Assembly: GCA_944326905.1 (NCBI GenBank)
Contig: CALVFU010000013.1
Location: 1-36,407, forward strand
Length of the DNA: 36,407 nt
Source: Candidatus Gastranaerophilales bacterium
GTDB lineage: Bacteria > Cyanobacteriota > Vampirovibrionia > Gastranaerophilales > Gastranaerophilaceae
Reading direction: 5' to 3'
A model generated the notes under the pieces. It did not search any database, was not told where the DNA came from, and was given only the letters and a program-made list of their open reading frames with translations. Of the stretch, positions 15,235-25,037 are shown piece after piece. The number at the start of each line of letters is the position of its first letter. Position 1 is the first letter of the stretch. The translations under genes and the position numbers were made by a program.

Positions 15235-15258
15235 AAGCCCCTTAAACGGGGCTTTTTT
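15235..15258 (+). terminator. Rho-independent terminator
   Basis: AAGCCCC (15235-15241) pairs with GGGGCTT (15248-15254), with a six-base loop, followed by T residues. It ends the small gene just before the efflux gene, so that gene needs its own promoter or read-through. Confidence 0.88.
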
Positions 15259-15282
15259 AGTAAGAAAGGATTTTAAGTATTT

Positions 15283-16665
15283 GTGCATAATGTTGATTTA
15301 AAATGGCTAATTATTTGGGTAACAGTTGTTGGAAATTTTATTTCAATGCTTGACTCTACAACCATTAATATTGCGCTTTATGAAATCTCAAAAAGCTTAA
15401 ATGAACCTATAACGGCTGTCCAATGGGTGGTTGTCTCTTATATGCTTATACTAACTGTGTTCTTGCCATTTTTTGGAAAATTGAGCGAAGTATGTCCGCG
15501 AAATAAATTGTATGCATCAGGATTTCTTATTTTTTCGCTGGGCTCCTTTTTTAGTTTTTTGTCTCATAATCTGCCGATGCTTGTCACAAGCCGATGTATA
15601 GAAGCTTTTGGAGCCTCTATCCTTGTATCAAATGCTATTTCAATTATTGCAAGTATGTTTAAAGGGCAAAACAGGGGAAAGGCTCTTGGTATGAACGGGG
15701 CAATTGTTGCCTTTGGTTCCATGAGCGGGCCGGCTTTAGCCGGTGTTTTAATAAATTACTTCGGGTGGAATACTGTGTTTTTGCCGGGATGTATTGTCGC
15801 TTTTATTGCATCTATCCTGTCTTACAGACTCATACCTTCTTATCATCCGCCGGTTGAAAATAATAAATTTGATTACAAAGGTTTTTTATATTTTACAATA
15901 TTTCTATTTTCGCTCCTTACTACAATTACTCAAGGACATGTCTGGGGCTGGAGCTCTGAAAAAATTAAAATCCTGGTAATCCTTTTTATTATCTCAACTA
16001 TACTGTTTGTCATAAGGGAATTAAGAATATCCTACCCGCTTATTGATTTTGATTTGTTTAAAATAAGGTCATTTACATTTGGAAATATTGCACTTAATTT
16101 GTCTTATTGGGGTGTTTTTGGTATTGGAATTACCTTTCCTCTCTACGCGCAGAAAGTAATCGGATTATCGCCTATGATAACTGGATTTATTGTACTTACA
16201 TTTTCACTATCATTAATCTTTACTGCGCCCATTGCCGGCACGCTTGCCGGTAAGTACGGGAGTAAGTATTTAACACTTGCCGGCGGAATTATGTTTACCC
16301 TTGCATTAATTCTTTTTTCAATGTTTAATACCTCAACACCGATATGGAAAATGGTCATAGCGGAATTAATGATGGGCATAGGAAACGGATTGTTTCAATC
16401 GCCGTCCAATATGGGGGTATTGTCTAAAGTAGATACAAAACACCTGGGAGTAGCCGGCGGAACGCTCGCTCTTGCTCGAAATACAGGTATGATTATGGGA
16501 ATTGCAGTTGCTATAAATATTTTAGAAATTCTATTAAGTTACTTTACTTTGAATAATGTTTTAAATCCGTTTCTAACAGCTTACCAATATACTATAAGAA
16601 TTCTTGCATGTTTTGCAGTTTTATGTACAAGTGTCGCGTTTCTAGCCTATAAAGATGAAAACTAA
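15283..16665 (+). CDS. MFS efflux transporter, DHA2 (EmrB/QacA-like) type
   Basis: This 460-residue polytopic membrane protein is predicted to export drugs or metabolites by proton antiport. The N-terminal 'NFISMLDSTTINIALYEI' matches the 'LD.tivNvAlp' signature of the DHA2 branch, and 'GKLSEVCPRNKLYASG' is the loop 2-3 motif A (GkLsd..GrkrvyliG-like). Transmembrane helices continue to the C-terminus; the length is on the short side for the 14-helix group. The start is a GTG with AAAGGA 12 bases upstream, somewhat far. It lies right after a terminator. The substrate cannot be read from the sequence. A second, more typical DHA2 protein is at 25706. Confidence 0.9.
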   Translation: MHNVDLKWLIIWVTVVGNFISMLDSTTINIALYEISKSLNEPITAVQWVVVSYMLILTVFLPFFGKLSEVCPRNKLYASGFLIFSLGSFFSFLSHNLPMLVTSRCIEAFGASILVSNAISIIASMFKGQNRGKALGMNGAIVAFGSMSGPALAGVLINYFGWNTVFLPGCIVAFIASILSYRLIPSYHPPVENNKFDYKGFLYFTIFLFSLLTTITQGHVWGWSSEKIKILVILFIISTILFVIRELRISYPLIDFDLFKIRSFTFGNIALNLSYWGVFGIGITFPLYAQKVIGLSPMITGFIVLTFSLSLIFTAPIAGTLAGKYGSKYLTLAGGIMFTLALILFSMFNTSTPIWKMVIAELMMGIGNGLFQSPSNMGVLSKVDTKHLGVAGGTLALARNTGMIMGIAVAINILEILLSYFTLNNVLNPFLTAYQYTIRILACFAVLCTSVAFLAYKDEN

Positions 16666-16692
16666 AAAGCAAACTTAATCAAGTTTGCTTTT
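16665..16692. terminator. Bidirectional terminator between convergent genes
   Basis: AAAAGCAAACTT (16665-16676) and AAGTTTGCTTTT (16681-16692) form a perfect 12-bp stem with an AATC loop. A/T runs on both sides allow termination of the MFS gene and of the convergent pilO-like operon. Confidence 0.8.
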
Positions 16693-16717
16693 AATTATTT
16701 ATATTCTAACAGTAATA

Positions 16718-17326
16718 CTACGTTTCCGGCAAATCTAACGGCTTTTCTATATCCGTATGAGAATATAGTCTTATGGACAAGTTAGATAATAGTATTCGTT
16801 TATCAGTTTGATAAGGAACAATATTAATTTTATTAAACTTTATATAATACGAATATTGAAATAACGCTTCAACAAAATTCCGTAAATCTTTGTAGTTTGA
16901 AATCAAATTCATATCCAGGTCGCACACAAAATAATTTTCCTTGCCGCCTTTTGATACAAATGGGTCATCTTTTGGATAATATTTGTAATCAATTGATCGG
17001 ATTTTGATATTATTTTGTTTTGCAATATCAATAACATCAGTATAGAGAGTAAAGAACAAGCCTTCTTTATCAATGTCAGCTTCGGATGGATAATATACTT
17101 TTTTTGTATCTTTAATATTAGTATTTTTCAGCTGTTTTAACTTTTCATTAACAACCGCTAACTTTTTCTCTGCTGTTTGCAATTTACCCTGTATTTCTTC
17201 GTCCTGGATTACCATTTCATTTTTCTTTATAATAAGTGGATTTAAAACAGAATAACTGCCCATAGCCGCTCCTGCAACCAAGACTGCTGCAATAATTGAA
17301 GGAATATATTTTTGATATTTATCCAT
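16718..17326 (-). CDS. pilO: PilO-like type IV pilus inner-membrane protein
   Basis: This 202-residue protein has a short cytoplasmic start, one transmembrane helix (about 7-30), a coiled coil (about 38-68) and a C-terminal globular domain. That is the architecture of PilO, which forms the periplasmic part of the pilus alignment complex with PilN. Sequence conservation in this family is low, so the call rests on architecture and on the position 17 bp after the PilM-PilN fusion. The C-terminal region contains 'NYKDLRNFVEALFQYSYYI', typical of the ferredoxin-like fold of PilO ('y..l..fl..le'). It is the last gene of the operon and ends at a shared terminator. Confidence 0.75.
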   Translation of the reverse strand: MDKYQKYIPSIIAAVLVAGAAMGSYSVLNPLIIKKNEMVIQDEEIQGKLQTAEKKLAVVNEKLKQLKNTNIKDTKKVYYPSEADIDKEGLFFTLYTDVIDIAKQNNIKIRSIDYKYYPKDDPFVSKGGKENYFVCDLDMNLISNYKDLRNFVEALFQYSYYIKFNKINIVPYQTDKRILLSNLSIRLYSHTDIEKPLDLPET

Positions 17327-17343
17327 TTTTATAATATCCTATT

Positions 17344-19020
17344 TTACTTTTTATCTTTTTTTGCTTTTTTATTCTTTGCTTTCAATGCTTTATCAAGCAT
17401 TTCTTCCAATTCTTTTGGAGTTTTATCAGAAATGACAAATTCATAGAAATCAGCATTAGATGAAAGAATTATATCATTGGAGTTTTCTGTAAACTCGCCA
17501 AGAGCTCCTGCATTATCAGTATTTTCAGGGAGGTCTTCATCCTTAAGCAGTTCAAGGTCGGAAGGCAAATCAGCAGATTCTGCTGTTGCAAGCGACAATT
17601 TTTGGAGCTTAACATTTGTTTCAGAAATACTGTCTTTAATATTTCTAAAGAAAGTATAAATACTTTCTATATTTCCGGAACGCCCTTCTATTTTAACGTA
17701 ATTATCAATGATTACAGAAGTTAGCCAAAGCTTAGACGGCGTATCTCGTCCTAGTAAATCAATATAATTATAAAAAGCAGTATTTTTTACAAGACCTATA
17801 CGGACTTCATCCTGCTCAGAGAAAACATCGGTAGATACTAAACTTTCATACTTGGTAATCTGCTCTTCTGTTTTTTTCAGCTTATCCTTAGCCGCTTCAT
17901 AGTCTGCGCTGATTGTATTATATTCATTATTAAAGTAAACGTACGCAAATCCTACAGGAACAAGGATTAGTAATAGCAGAATAATACACCATTTAGTTAA
18001 AAGCTCGTTAGTTACTGCAATTGTTTTGCCGTTCAGCTTAAATTGCGGCGGCTGCTGCGACCAATATACATCACCCAATTCATCACAAAACAAGTTGAAG
18101 TGAAGAGAACTTTCATCATATAAGCATGCCCCGATAAGATCCAATGAAATGTGACGTACTTCTGCAGGGTCAAGAGCGGGTGCTTCTATAAATTCCTCTT
18201 TTGAAAAACCATTTGCTTCTAAGAAAATTATAGGATTATTATATTTAATTTTGGAAGAAAGCATTTCAGCAGAAACAGCATCTGTTCTTGAAACGACAAA
18301 TAAATACTTTGCTGGAAGTTTTTCAATATAGGAAGCCATAGTAGATGCAACCATATCGCAATTGGAAGCAGTATCAGCATAATCGTACACAAGCTGTTCT
18401 TCTTTATACTCAACCAAATTAGTTCCGTTTAAAGCAAGCAGTCTTGCTGCGTGGTTATCAACTAACAGCATAAGCCAGGTAGCATCTTGCTGTGCCTGTG
18501 CTTTACCAGAATGAAGGAGCGCACGCAGCACAGAAGTAACCGAAACATCAATTGCTTGTATTTTGTAACCCAAATCCACAATTATTCTTGAAGCTTCTTG
18601 TATAACAGAATAAACAGCAGCAGTGTATGCCACGATTTTAGATTGAATTGTAACACTCAAGCCGGTTGTTACAACAAGCGGATCATCATCTCTGAAAACA
18701 AGGTCTTTTTCTGTTAAATCATTAGATACAAGCTGCACAATAGATTCGTCGCTTTGTGAAGTCATGTAATTTCCAATTCCCATAGCGACAGTCGGAAGTG
18801 ATAAAACGATACTTGACCCTTTAGGAGCCCCTATTTCAAGAAGACATTCTGATAAAAGTTCTTTAAAAACATCCATATCAGGAATAACTGACTTAAGAGT
18901 AACTACATCCAAATCCCTATGGGCATATTTTAAAATTGTACCTGCCGCGTAGTCCATTTCGGCAACTTCAAGCCCTCTATCTGCTGTAATTGCTACCGCA
19001 ATTATTTTTTTCTTTGCCAT
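17344..19020 (-). CDS. pilM: PilM-PilN fusion, type IV pilus / type II secretion alignment protein
   Basis: This is a 558-residue protein. The first ~330 residues look like an actin-like PilM domain ('IIAVAITADRGLEVAEMDYA' at the start, 'LGYKIQAIDVSVTSVLRALL', 'LMLLVDNHAARLLAL'). A single transmembrane helix follows at 344-364 ('WCIILLLLILVPVGFAYVYF'), then a coiled coil and a PilN-like domain ('LLGRDTPSKLWLTSVIIDN', 'VKIEGRSGNIESIYTFFRNI'). A Lys-rich tail closes it. In most bacteria PilM is cytoplasmic and binds the N-terminus of PilN; here the two appear covalently joined. It is preceded by a near-consensus promoter and followed by a PilO-like gene. Identity as pilus versus type II secretion components is not settled by sequence. 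Confidence 0.8.
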   Translation of the reverse strand: MAKKKIIAVAITADRGLEVAEMDYAAGTILKYAHRDLDVVTLKSVIPDMDVFKELLSECLLEIGAPKGSSIVLSLPTVAMGIGNYMTSQSDESIVQLVSNDLTEKDLVFRDDDPLVVTTGLSVTIQSKIVAYTAAVYSVIQEASRIIVDLGYKIQAIDVSVTSVLRALLHSGKAQAQQDATWLMLLVDNHAARLLALNGTNLVEYKEEQLVYDYADTASNCDMVASTMASYIEKLPAKYLFVVSRTDAVSAEMLSSKIKYNNPIIFLEANGFSKEEFIEAPALDPAEVRHISLDLIGACLYDESSLHFNLFCDELGDVYWSQQPPQFKLNGKTIAVTNELLTKWCIILLLLILVPVGFAYVYFNNEYNTISADYEAAKDKLKKTEEQITKYESLVSTDVFSEQDEVRIGLVKNTAFYNYIDLLGRDTPSKLWLTSVIIDNYVKIEGRSGNIESIYTFFRNIKDSISETNVKLQKLSLATAESADLPSDLELLKDEDLPENTDNAGALGEFTENSNDIILSSNADFYEFVISDKTPKELEEMLDKALKAKNKKAKKDKK

Positions 19021-19056
19021 AATATATCCACTTCTCTTCCATCACTATTTTCTTTT

Positions 19057-19085
19057 ATTATATAATAGGATAAAACTTATGTCTA
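19057..19085 (-). promoter_or_regulatory. Promoter of the pilMN-pilO operon
   Basis: On the minus strand TAGACA (19085-19080) and a perfect TATAAT (19062-19057) are spaced by 17 bp, 37 bp before the fusion gene start. Confidence 0.7.
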
Positions 19086-19134
19086 TAGTTTTTGACACAT
19101 AAAACATCATACACATGGATTAAATTGGGTAAGT

Positions 19135-19896
19135 ATGGAAAACAATACTATAATTTACGGAAGAAATTCTGTAATTGAAGCACTAAAATCAGGAAAAAGA
19201 AATTTTAATAAAATTATTATTTCCCGCGCATTAAGACCAGATAACAAAATTAATGCAATAAAAGAGCTTGCATCAAATGCTGGAATTCCTTTTGTATTTG
19301 CGGATAAAGATAAATTTGCAAATTACAGCGAATACAATCACCAAGGAGTAATTGCTTTTGTCTCGCCTATTGAATATGTAACGCTTGATGACTTTCTAGC
19401 AGAACACAAAGAAAATTCTTCGCTTGTCCTTTTAGACGGAGTTGAAGACCCGCATAATATCGGTGCTATCATAAGAACTTGTGTATGTGCAGGTATTAAC
19501 GGGATAATAATTCCATCAAGAAGAAATGCACAAATTAATGAAATTGTTGAAAAAACAAGCGCAGGTGCAATTAACCACATTTCAATCATTAAAGTCAATA
19601 GCCCGATAAGCGCTCTCCAAAAACTCCAAGAAAACAACTGGTGGGTAATTGCCTCAGACCATCATTCTAATGATAATTATTATGATATTGATTTTCTTAA
19701 TATGAATTTCATTATCGTTATGGGGGCAGAACACGCCGGAATCTCTAAATCTATAATGAACTTAGCAGATTTTAAAATCAAAATCCCTATGTTAACAGAT
19801 TTTAATTCTTTGAATGTTTCTGCCGCAGCTAGTATAATAATTTATGAGTATGTGAGACAAAAACTCACAGCGGGGAGAAAAAATGGGAAGAAATGA
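19135..19896 (+). CDS. rlmB: SpoU-family rRNA 2'-O-methyltransferase (RlmB-like)
   Basis: This 253-residue enzyme uses S-adenosylmethionine to methylate a ribose in 23S rRNA (Gm2251 in the E. coli RlmB prototype). An N-terminal substrate-binding domain ('[20 protein letters not shown]', '[10 protein letters not shown]') precedes the trefoil-knot catalytic domain. That domain has motif 1 '[12 protein letters not shown]', motif 2 '[11 protein letters not shown]' and motif 3 '[18 protein letters not shown]'. The middle of motif 3 has D where many members have G, a small departure. Its end overlaps the sigma factor start by 14 bp. No strong ribosome binding site precedes the ATG. Confidence 0.92.
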   Translation: MENNTIIYGRNSVIEALKSGKRNFNKIIISRALRPDNKINAIKELASNAGIPFVFADKDKFANYSEYNHQGVIAFVSPIEYVTLDDFLAEHKENSSLVLLDGVEDPHNIGAIIRTCVCAGINGIIIPSRRNAQINEIVEKTSAGAINHISIIKVNSPISALQKLQENNWWVIASDHHSNDNYYDIDFLNMNFIIVMGAEHAGISKSIMNLADFKIKIPMLTDFNSLNVSAAASIIIYEYVRQKLTAGRKNGKK

Positions 19897-20887
19897 TTTA
19901 ACAAAACTTAATATTATGGCAGATGACATAAACGATGAAGATATAGATTTTGAGTCTATTGAAACAATGGACGATGAAGACGATGACTTTATAAATATAT
20001 CCGAGCCTAAAAATCGCGAAAATTTATCATCAGTAAATTCTGATGATTCGGTCAGAATTTATTTACAGCAAATAGGAAAAATTCCGCTTTTGTCTGCAAA
20101 AGAAGAACTTGAAGTAGCTAAAAAAATCCATGATGAACATTGCGAACTTTCAAGAAAGATATTAATCAATGCCAACCTCAGACTTGTTGTTAGTGTTGCA
20201 AAAAAATATATCGGAAGAGGCTTATCTTTCCTTGACTTAATTCAAGAAGGCAACATGGGGCTTATCAAGGCAACCGAGAAATTCGACTATACAAAGGGAT
20301 ACAAATTTTCAACGTATGCCACCTGGTGGATTCAGCAGTCAATTACACGTGCAATAGCAGACAAAGCCCGTATTATACGTCTTCCTATACACCTTATAGA
20401 GTCATTAAATAAAATTAAAAAAGCTACAATAGATCTTACTACTGAACTTGGACGTATTCCTGTTAAACAAGAAATTGCAGACAAACTCGGTATTTCTGTA
20501 AACAAGCTTATGTCTATTGTAAAATCTGCACAATCTACTATTAGTATTGATACGCCGACAGGTCAAAAGGATGACGCAAATAAGATTATTGACTATATAG
20601 TTGATGAATCTACCCTTGCGCCGGATTCTATCGTTTCAAACGAAAGTATGCTTGATGATATTAAGCTTATGTTGAACCAGCTCAGTCCCAAAGAACGCGA
20701 TGTGCTTATCCTCCGTTTTGGATTGGATAACAACGGCGCAAAGAAAACCCTGGATGAAATTGGTTCAATATATGGAGTATCCCGCGAAAGAATTCGGCAA
20801 ATTGAAAATAGAGCAATTTCTAAACTCAAAAAACTGTGTAAAAATAAAAATCTTACCTCTGGACTAAAAAGTTATTTCAAAGACTAG
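19883..20887 (+). CDS. rpoD: RpoD/SigA-type sigma-70 factor
   Basis: This is a 334-residue sigma factor. An acidic N-terminus (15-40, DE-rich) precedes region 1.2 '[21 protein letters not shown]' (55-75). Region 2 spans about 91-160, with the core-binding/RpoD-box '[21 protein letters not shown]' and the -10 recognition helix '[18 protein letters not shown]'. Region 3 is at about 168-250. Region 4.2 at the end carries the helix-turn-helix '[20 protein letters not shown]' for the -35 element. The full region set suggests the primary or a group 2 sigma; the -10/-35 boxes seen in this window fit such a factor. GGGGAG lies before the ATG. It overlaps rlmB at its start and the TPR gene (opposite strand) by 11 bp at its end. 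Confidence 0.95.
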   Translation: MGRNDLTKLNIMADDINDEDIDFESIETMDDEDDDFINISEPKNRENLSSVNSDDSVRIYLQQIGKIPLLSAKEELEVAKKIHDEHCELSRKILINANLRLVVSVAKKYIGRGLSFLDLIQEGNMGLIKATEKFDYTKGYKFSTYATWWIQQSITRAIADKARIIRLPIHLIESLNKIKKATIDLTTELGRIPVKQEIADKLGISVNKLMSIVKSAQSTISIDTPTGQKDDANKIIDYIVDESTLAPDSIVSNESMLDDIKLMLNQLSPKERDVLILRFGLDNNGAKKTLDEIGSIYGVSRERIRQIENRAISKLKKLCKNKNLTSGLKSYFKD

Positions 20888-22373
20888 TTTCTGAAATAAG
20901 TTTAGGGCGTAAATCAGGATTTAGGCTGGCTGCTTTTTGCAGACAATCCAGCGCTTTTGTGTTGTCGCCAATGTGTTTGTATAAACTATATAAGAGAGTA
21001 TAGTACATCTCTGTGTAATTATTGACAAACATTAGCCCCTTCTGGGCAACATCTATTGCACGTGTATAGTCGCCTTTGGCTTCTAAAATCCGTGCATAAT
21101 AGTAACAGCATTGTTCGAACTCATTTTTTTCATAAGATTTTCTTGAGCCTAATAACTCTTCAAGTGTAGAAAAATTATTTTGAGAATTGAAATATTCAGC
21201 ATATAGCAGGGCAAAGTTATCATTGCTGCCGTATTTATCTAATAATACACTTGCTTCTTCATATTTTTCTTCCAGTATAAAAAGTTTTATCTCATAATAG
21301 ACAAAACGTAAATCTCTTGGATTATGCGGCAGTTTAATTAAATCTCTTGCTATACCGTAAAGACCGCGTTTTATACATACATCAGCAGCTATAAACAGTG
21401 CAAGTGTATCCTTTGCATATAACTCAAAAGATGCCATAAACTCTTTTGCTAAAACCTGTTTAGAAACGGCTTTTTCGTTTAAAAGGAGTGTTAAAAGTCT
21501 TAAGTACTGCTGATTGTTTGTAACCGCCTCAATTGCCTGACTTGTTTGTCCAGCCTGGGTGTATGCCATTGCCAGTGCAAATTTGTATTTAGGATTATTT
21601 TTCTCTTCGCATAAAAGATTAAAATATTTTTTAGCTTTTGTCGTTTCATTTTTATAAAAACAGGCTAATCCGCATTTATAAATTATTTCCGGCGAATTGA
21701 CCAGATTTATTTTTTCGGCTAAAGAAATAACTTTAACATAATTCATAAGGTCAAATTCAATTTGAATTATAAACTTAATTACTTCAGGATTACTTGATTG
21801 TGAAAGACGTAGTTCAATTGTTTTCAATGCATCTTCATCATTTATTGCATAACACGTTTTTGCCAATAAAAGTTCGCATGCTTCATTTAATTCGCTTTGG
21901 GCAAGAAGTATTTCCTTTGATTTTCCGTACTCGCTCATAGCATAATACGCTTCTGCAAACTCCTGGTAGCAAAAGTTTTTTGCACTTGACTCAGCGTATG
22001 TAATTGTTTCAGAATACATTTTAGCTTTGTTTAACAGCGCTAAATACAATTTTAAATCTTCTTGTTTATTTGTTATTACATATAGCTGTCTTGCAAGCGG
22101 TATCCTTTTTAATACATCTGCTCCTAATAGTTTTATTTGCAGCCTTAGAGCCGCTGTGTGTTCAGGCGAGGTTTCAAGCAGTTTTTCAATATAATGCAGG
22201 GCTCTCTCAATATTGCCGGAGAAAAAATAAACTTCTGCCAACTCATACATTATTTCACAGGTTTCGTCTTGGGAGTCCGATATTTCCAGCAATTTATACA
22301 AAATTTCAATTGCCTGTTTATAATAACCTTTTTCCTTTAGCAGAAACATTTCTTGTAAAAGCTCTTTAATCAT
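20877..22373 (-). CDS. Tetratricopeptide-repeat protein
   Basis: This 498-residue protein is built almost entirely of TPR-like helical hairpins (for example '[20 protein letters not shown]', '[20 protein letters not shown]', and near the C-terminus '[20 protein letters not shown]' and '[20 protein letters not shown]'). It has no signal peptide, membrane segment or catalytic domain, so it is probably a cytoplasmic scaffold. It converges with the sigma factor gene and shares 11 bp with it. The specific partner is unknown. Confidence 0.85.
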   Translation of the reverse strand: MIKELLQEMFLLKEKGYYKQAIEILYKLLEISDSQDETCEIMYELAEVYFFSGNIERALHYIEKLLETSPEHTAALRLQIKLLGADVLKRIPLARQLYVITNKQEDLKLYLALLNKAKMYSETITYAESSAKNFCYQEFAEAYYAMSEYGKSKEILLAQSELNEACELLLAKTCYAINDEDALKTIELRLSQSSNPEVIKFIIQIEFDLMNYVKVISLAEKINLVNSPEIIYKCGLACFYKNETTKAKKYFNLLCEEKNNPKYKFALAMAYTQAGQTSQAIEAVTNNQQYLRLLTLLLNEKAVSKQVLAKEFMASFELYAKDTLALFIAADVCIKRGLYGIARDLIKLPHNPRDLRFVYYEIKLFILEEKYEEASVLLDKYGSNDNFALLYAEYFNSQNNFSTLEELLGSRKSYEKNEFEQCCYYYARILEAKGDYTRAIDVAQKGLMFVNNYTEMYYTLLYSLYKHIGDNTKALDCLQKAASLNPDLRPKLISETSL

Positions 22374-22452
22374 TTATTTAACCCGTACTATCATTAAATT
22401 TTTATATACCCGAAATATTTGTGCAGAACAAATCTGTATTTATAATACCAAT

Positions 22453-22875
22453 TTAATCGTTATTTTTCAATCCATTTAAAAAATTTGATATAATTCCCTT
22501 ATTTTTTTGCGGGTCTTCAGTTTTAGGTTTTGTATTAATAATAACCAAAACTTCATCATCACCTGCCATTTTTAAGTTGTTTCTTGCTATTGCTTCAAGG
22601 CTTGATGCTGCTGAAAAATCCGAAATATCCTCTTTTAGCTGCTTATTCCTTTTTTCAGCACTATCTTTTGTTTTTTGCAGCTGAACTATTTTTGACTGGT
22701 AGGATATGAGTTTTGATATGTTGAGAACAGCACCGCAGGTTATTTGCACAAGACACAAAAGCAAAACTATTGTAAGAAACGAATAATAAAATCCTACAGG
22801 ATTATATGAACGTTTTTTTGCTTTATGTATTTTTTTTAATTTATTAGAATTTAGCTTGTCTTTTTTTAGTCCCAT
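22453..22875 (-). CDS. FtsB/DivIC-like septum formation protein
   Basis: This 140-residue bitopic protein has a basic cytoplasmic start, a transmembrane helix (about 28-50), a coiled coil (about 55-85) and the short conserved end 'SLEAIARNNLKMAGDDEVLV' (92-111), which matches the 'iE..AReklgmv.pgE.v' signature of FtsB/DivIC proteins. These act in the FtsQLB complex that activates septal peptidoglycan synthesis. The ATG at 22875 shares one base with the stop of the upstream gene (TGATG), so translation is coupled; a GTG one codon earlier is also possible. The tail after residue 115 is low-complexity and probably disordered. Confidence 0.8.
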   Translation of the reverse strand: MGLKKDKLNSNKLKKIHKAKKRSYNPVGFYYSFLTIVLLLCLVQITCGAVLNISKLISYQSKIVQLQKTKDSAEKRNKQLKEDISDFSAASSLEAIARNNLKMAGDDEVLVIINTKPKTEDPQKNKGIISNFLNGLKNND

Positions 22876-23699
22876 CACAGTTTAAACCCTGTAGAAAACT
22901 TTATTTCCGAGCCGGTAACCCCGGTTTGAGTATTATATCTTTGAGCAACTCCAAATTCGAAGTTCAACCCCTCAATTCTTTTGATTAAAGAGGGGGAATA
23001 AACCAGTACTACTTCTCCTTTTTTCAACGGAATATTTGTATATGATGTAAAACCGCTTCTTATTTTAAACTGATCAGTAAATTTGTACTCAGGTGATAAC
23101 TTAAAACAGTTTGAATAAGTCCCCAGATTTTGTTTATTAGTAGTTAAGTATTGGGATTTCAGCGCAAGACGCCCGGCTTCGTATGTTGTAAATAAATTTG
23201 CACTATCTTCCATTTGGGCTTTATCAAGCCCTCTGTTATAGCCTGCGCCGAATGAAAAGTTTCCTTTTTGCTCAATTGCGGTTCCTTTTATTGATGAAAC
23301 AGTTCTGGAGGGTTCTCTTACATATGCGCGTTGATTGAAAACACTTCTTCCTGTTATTGCATTTGAGCTTTTGTTAATTACAATCGGTGAATTAAACATA
23401 TTTGACGGTAATACGACAACAGGTTTACTAATATTTTTATCCAAGTACACTTCACTTACAGGAGTATCATCGTATATTAATCCGCTTTCAATACTGTATG
23501 TATTAGGGTCTGATGTTGGAGAAGGCGTTATACTGTCATAAAAATTTATTGACGGCAGCGGACGCGAGGTTAAAGAACTCTCACTCGATAAAACCGCTTC
23601 AGGGGCTGCTCCTACAGGTACAAAAGTATCCGGCTCTGCTGATAGTACCGGCAGAGTAAACAGAGTTATTAAACATAATAGTAAAATCTTCTTTACCAT
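22875..23699 (-). CDS. Exported beta-rich protein, probably outer membrane
   Basis: This 274-residue protein has a clear signal peptide (MVKKILLLCLITLFTLPVLS, then A-E, cleavage after about residue 21). A Pro/Ser/Thr-rich stretch (about 22-125) is followed by alternating beta strands (from 'GNFSFGAGYNRGLDKAQ' onward) and a final 'VTGSEIKFSTGFKL' strand, as in small outer membrane barrels. I do not recognise the family. It is translationally coupled to the FtsB-like gene, which may hint at an envelope role. There is no strong ribosome binding site before the ATG. A Gram-negative style envelope is implied if the barrel reading is right. Confidence 0.75.
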   Translation of the reverse strand: MVKKILLLCLITLFTLPVLSAEPDTFVPVGAAPEAVLSSESSLTSRPLPSINFYDSITPSPTSDPNTYSIESGLIYDDTPVSEVYLDKNISKPVVVLPSNMFNSPIVINKSSNAITGRSVFNQRAYVREPSRTVSSIKGTAIEQKGNFSFGAGYNRGLDKAQMEDSANLFTTYEAGRLALKSQYLTTNKQNLGTYSNCFKLSPEYKFTDQFKIRSGFTSYTNIPLKKGEVVLVYSPSLIKRIEGLNFEFGVAQRYNTQTGVTGSEIKFSTGFKL

Positions 23700-23749
23700 A
23701 ATTTAATTTTAGTCTATTAGAGGAAACTTTTCAATATGATTAATAGACA

Positions 23750-24313
23750 TTACTGCACAAGCTGTAAGAGCATATTTTCTACACAATTTTCTAATTCTTC
23801 TTTAGAGCCGTTGTTGCTTATAACAAAATCTGCTTTTTTAAGTTTTTCATTCTCATCAGCTTGAGCATGTATTCGTAATTCTGCTTCTTTTTGTGTAAAG
23901 CTATTTCTTTGCATTAAGCGTTTGAGACGTATTTTTTTATCAGCACTTACAAAAACCGCATAATCAAATAAGTTTTCCATTTCTGCTTCGTACAATAATG
24001 GAACAGAAATAAACACGTACTTGTCAGATTTAATATCTTTAATCATTTTTCTTATTAAAGGATGTATGATGTTTTCAAGCTTTTTTTTGAGTTCGGGATG
24101 ATTAAATACAAGTTTACCCAATTTTGAGCGGGAAATTTTATCTTCTTCAAAGACATCATAATTTGCAAATGCGGATTTCACTTCTTTTGAGGAGTCTAAT
24201 ATATCATGCGTAAATTTATCTGTATCATATACAGTAAACCCTTTTGATATTAAAATCTTTTCCACCTCTGATTTGCCGGAGGCTATATTGCCAGTAATTG
24301 CTATTTTAGGCAT
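23750..24313 (-). CDS. coaE: Dephospho-CoA kinase
   Basis: This 187-residue cytoplasmic kinase catalyses the last step of coenzyme A synthesis, ATP-dependent phosphorylation of the ribose 3'-hydroxyl. The P-loop 'GNIASGKS' (8-15) is intact, followed by the family motifs 'YDTDKFTHDIL' (D for substrate binding), 'IIHPLIRKMI', 'VPLLYEAEM' and 'ADKKIRLKRLMQRN'. Length fits the family. It overlaps the pseudouridine synthase gene by 8 bp. Confidence 0.95.
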   Translation of the reverse strand: MPKIAITGNIASGKSEVEKILISKGFTVYDTDKFTHDILDSSKEVKSAFANYDVFEEDKISRSKLGKLVFNHPELKKKLENIIHPLIRKMIKDIKSDKYVFISVPLLYEAEMENLFDYAVFVSADKKIRLKRLMQRNSFTQKEAELRIHAQADENEKLKKADFVISNNGSKEELENCVENMLLQLVQ

Positions 24314-25037
24314 TTTGTGAGAGTTTCTCCAAGTATTTTTTTAACTCACGGATTTGGAGGGGCTTAATGGGCTTAACTTCACCGCGCTTAAGATCTCCTA
24401 TTGTGATTGTTGCGTGCTGAACGCGTTTTAAAGATTTAACTTTAAAACCTAAGTGTTCAAACATTTTTCTAATTTGCCGATTCAGACCTTGATATAAAGT
24501 GACCTGCATCATTGTTGATTTAGCCGATGTTTCAATAACTGTAACTTCTGCATAAGCGGTTTTAGATGGTTCTATTTCTATACCTGAGAGCATTTTACGG
24601 ATATGCTCAGAGTTTATTTTGCCGTCAATAGATACAATATAAACCTTTGGTACTTTAACGGACGGATGAGTAAGTGCGTTTATTAAATCTCCGTCGTTAG
24701 TCATGATAATAAGCCCGGTAGAGTCCTTATCAAGTCTTCCAACCGGCTTAAGGTGATGTAATTGGGCAGGAATAACATCATAAATAGTTTTTCGCCCGCG
24801 CTCATCATCTGATGTGGTAATATATCCAGGAGGCTTGTAAAACTTGTAATATTCGTGTTTTTGAGGATGAATAAGTTTTTTATTAACAAAAACCTTGTCT
24901 TTATCTTCAACTTTAAAACCAAGTTCAGTTACAATTTTACCATTTACTTGAACTTTGCCGGAGGTTATTAATTCATCTGCCTCACGCCGGCTGCAAATAC
25001 CTGATTGCGCAATATATTTATTTAAGCGATACTGCAT
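24306..25037 (-). CDS. RluB/RsuA-family pseudouridine synthase
   Basis: This 243-residue protein converts specific uridines of ribosomal RNA to pseudouridine. It has an N-terminal S4 RNA-binding domain (1-60, 'RLNKYIAQSGICSRREADEL') and a catalytic domain with 'GRLDKDSTGL' (100-109), where D103 is the nucleophile. 'YKFYKPPGYITTSDDERGRK' and 'GLNRQIRKMFEHLGFKVKSL' are the flanking conserved parts. It best resembles the RluB/YpuL group acting on 23S rRNA, although RsuA-type 16S activity is not excluded. It overlaps the thioesterase gene upstream by 16 bp and coaE downstream by 8 bp. Confidence 0.93.
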   Translation of the reverse strand: MQYRLNKYIAQSGICSRREADELITSGKVQVNGKIVTELGFKVEDKDKVFVNKKLIHPQKHEYYKFYKPPGYITTSDDERGRKTIYDVIPAQLHHLKPVGRLDKDSTGLIIMTNDGDLINALTHPSVKVPKVYIVSIDGKINSEHIRKMLSGIEIEPSKTAYAEVTVIETSAKSTMMQVTLYQGLNRQIRKMFEHLGFKVKSLKRVQHATITIGDLKRGEVKPIKPLQIRELKKYLEKLSQNA

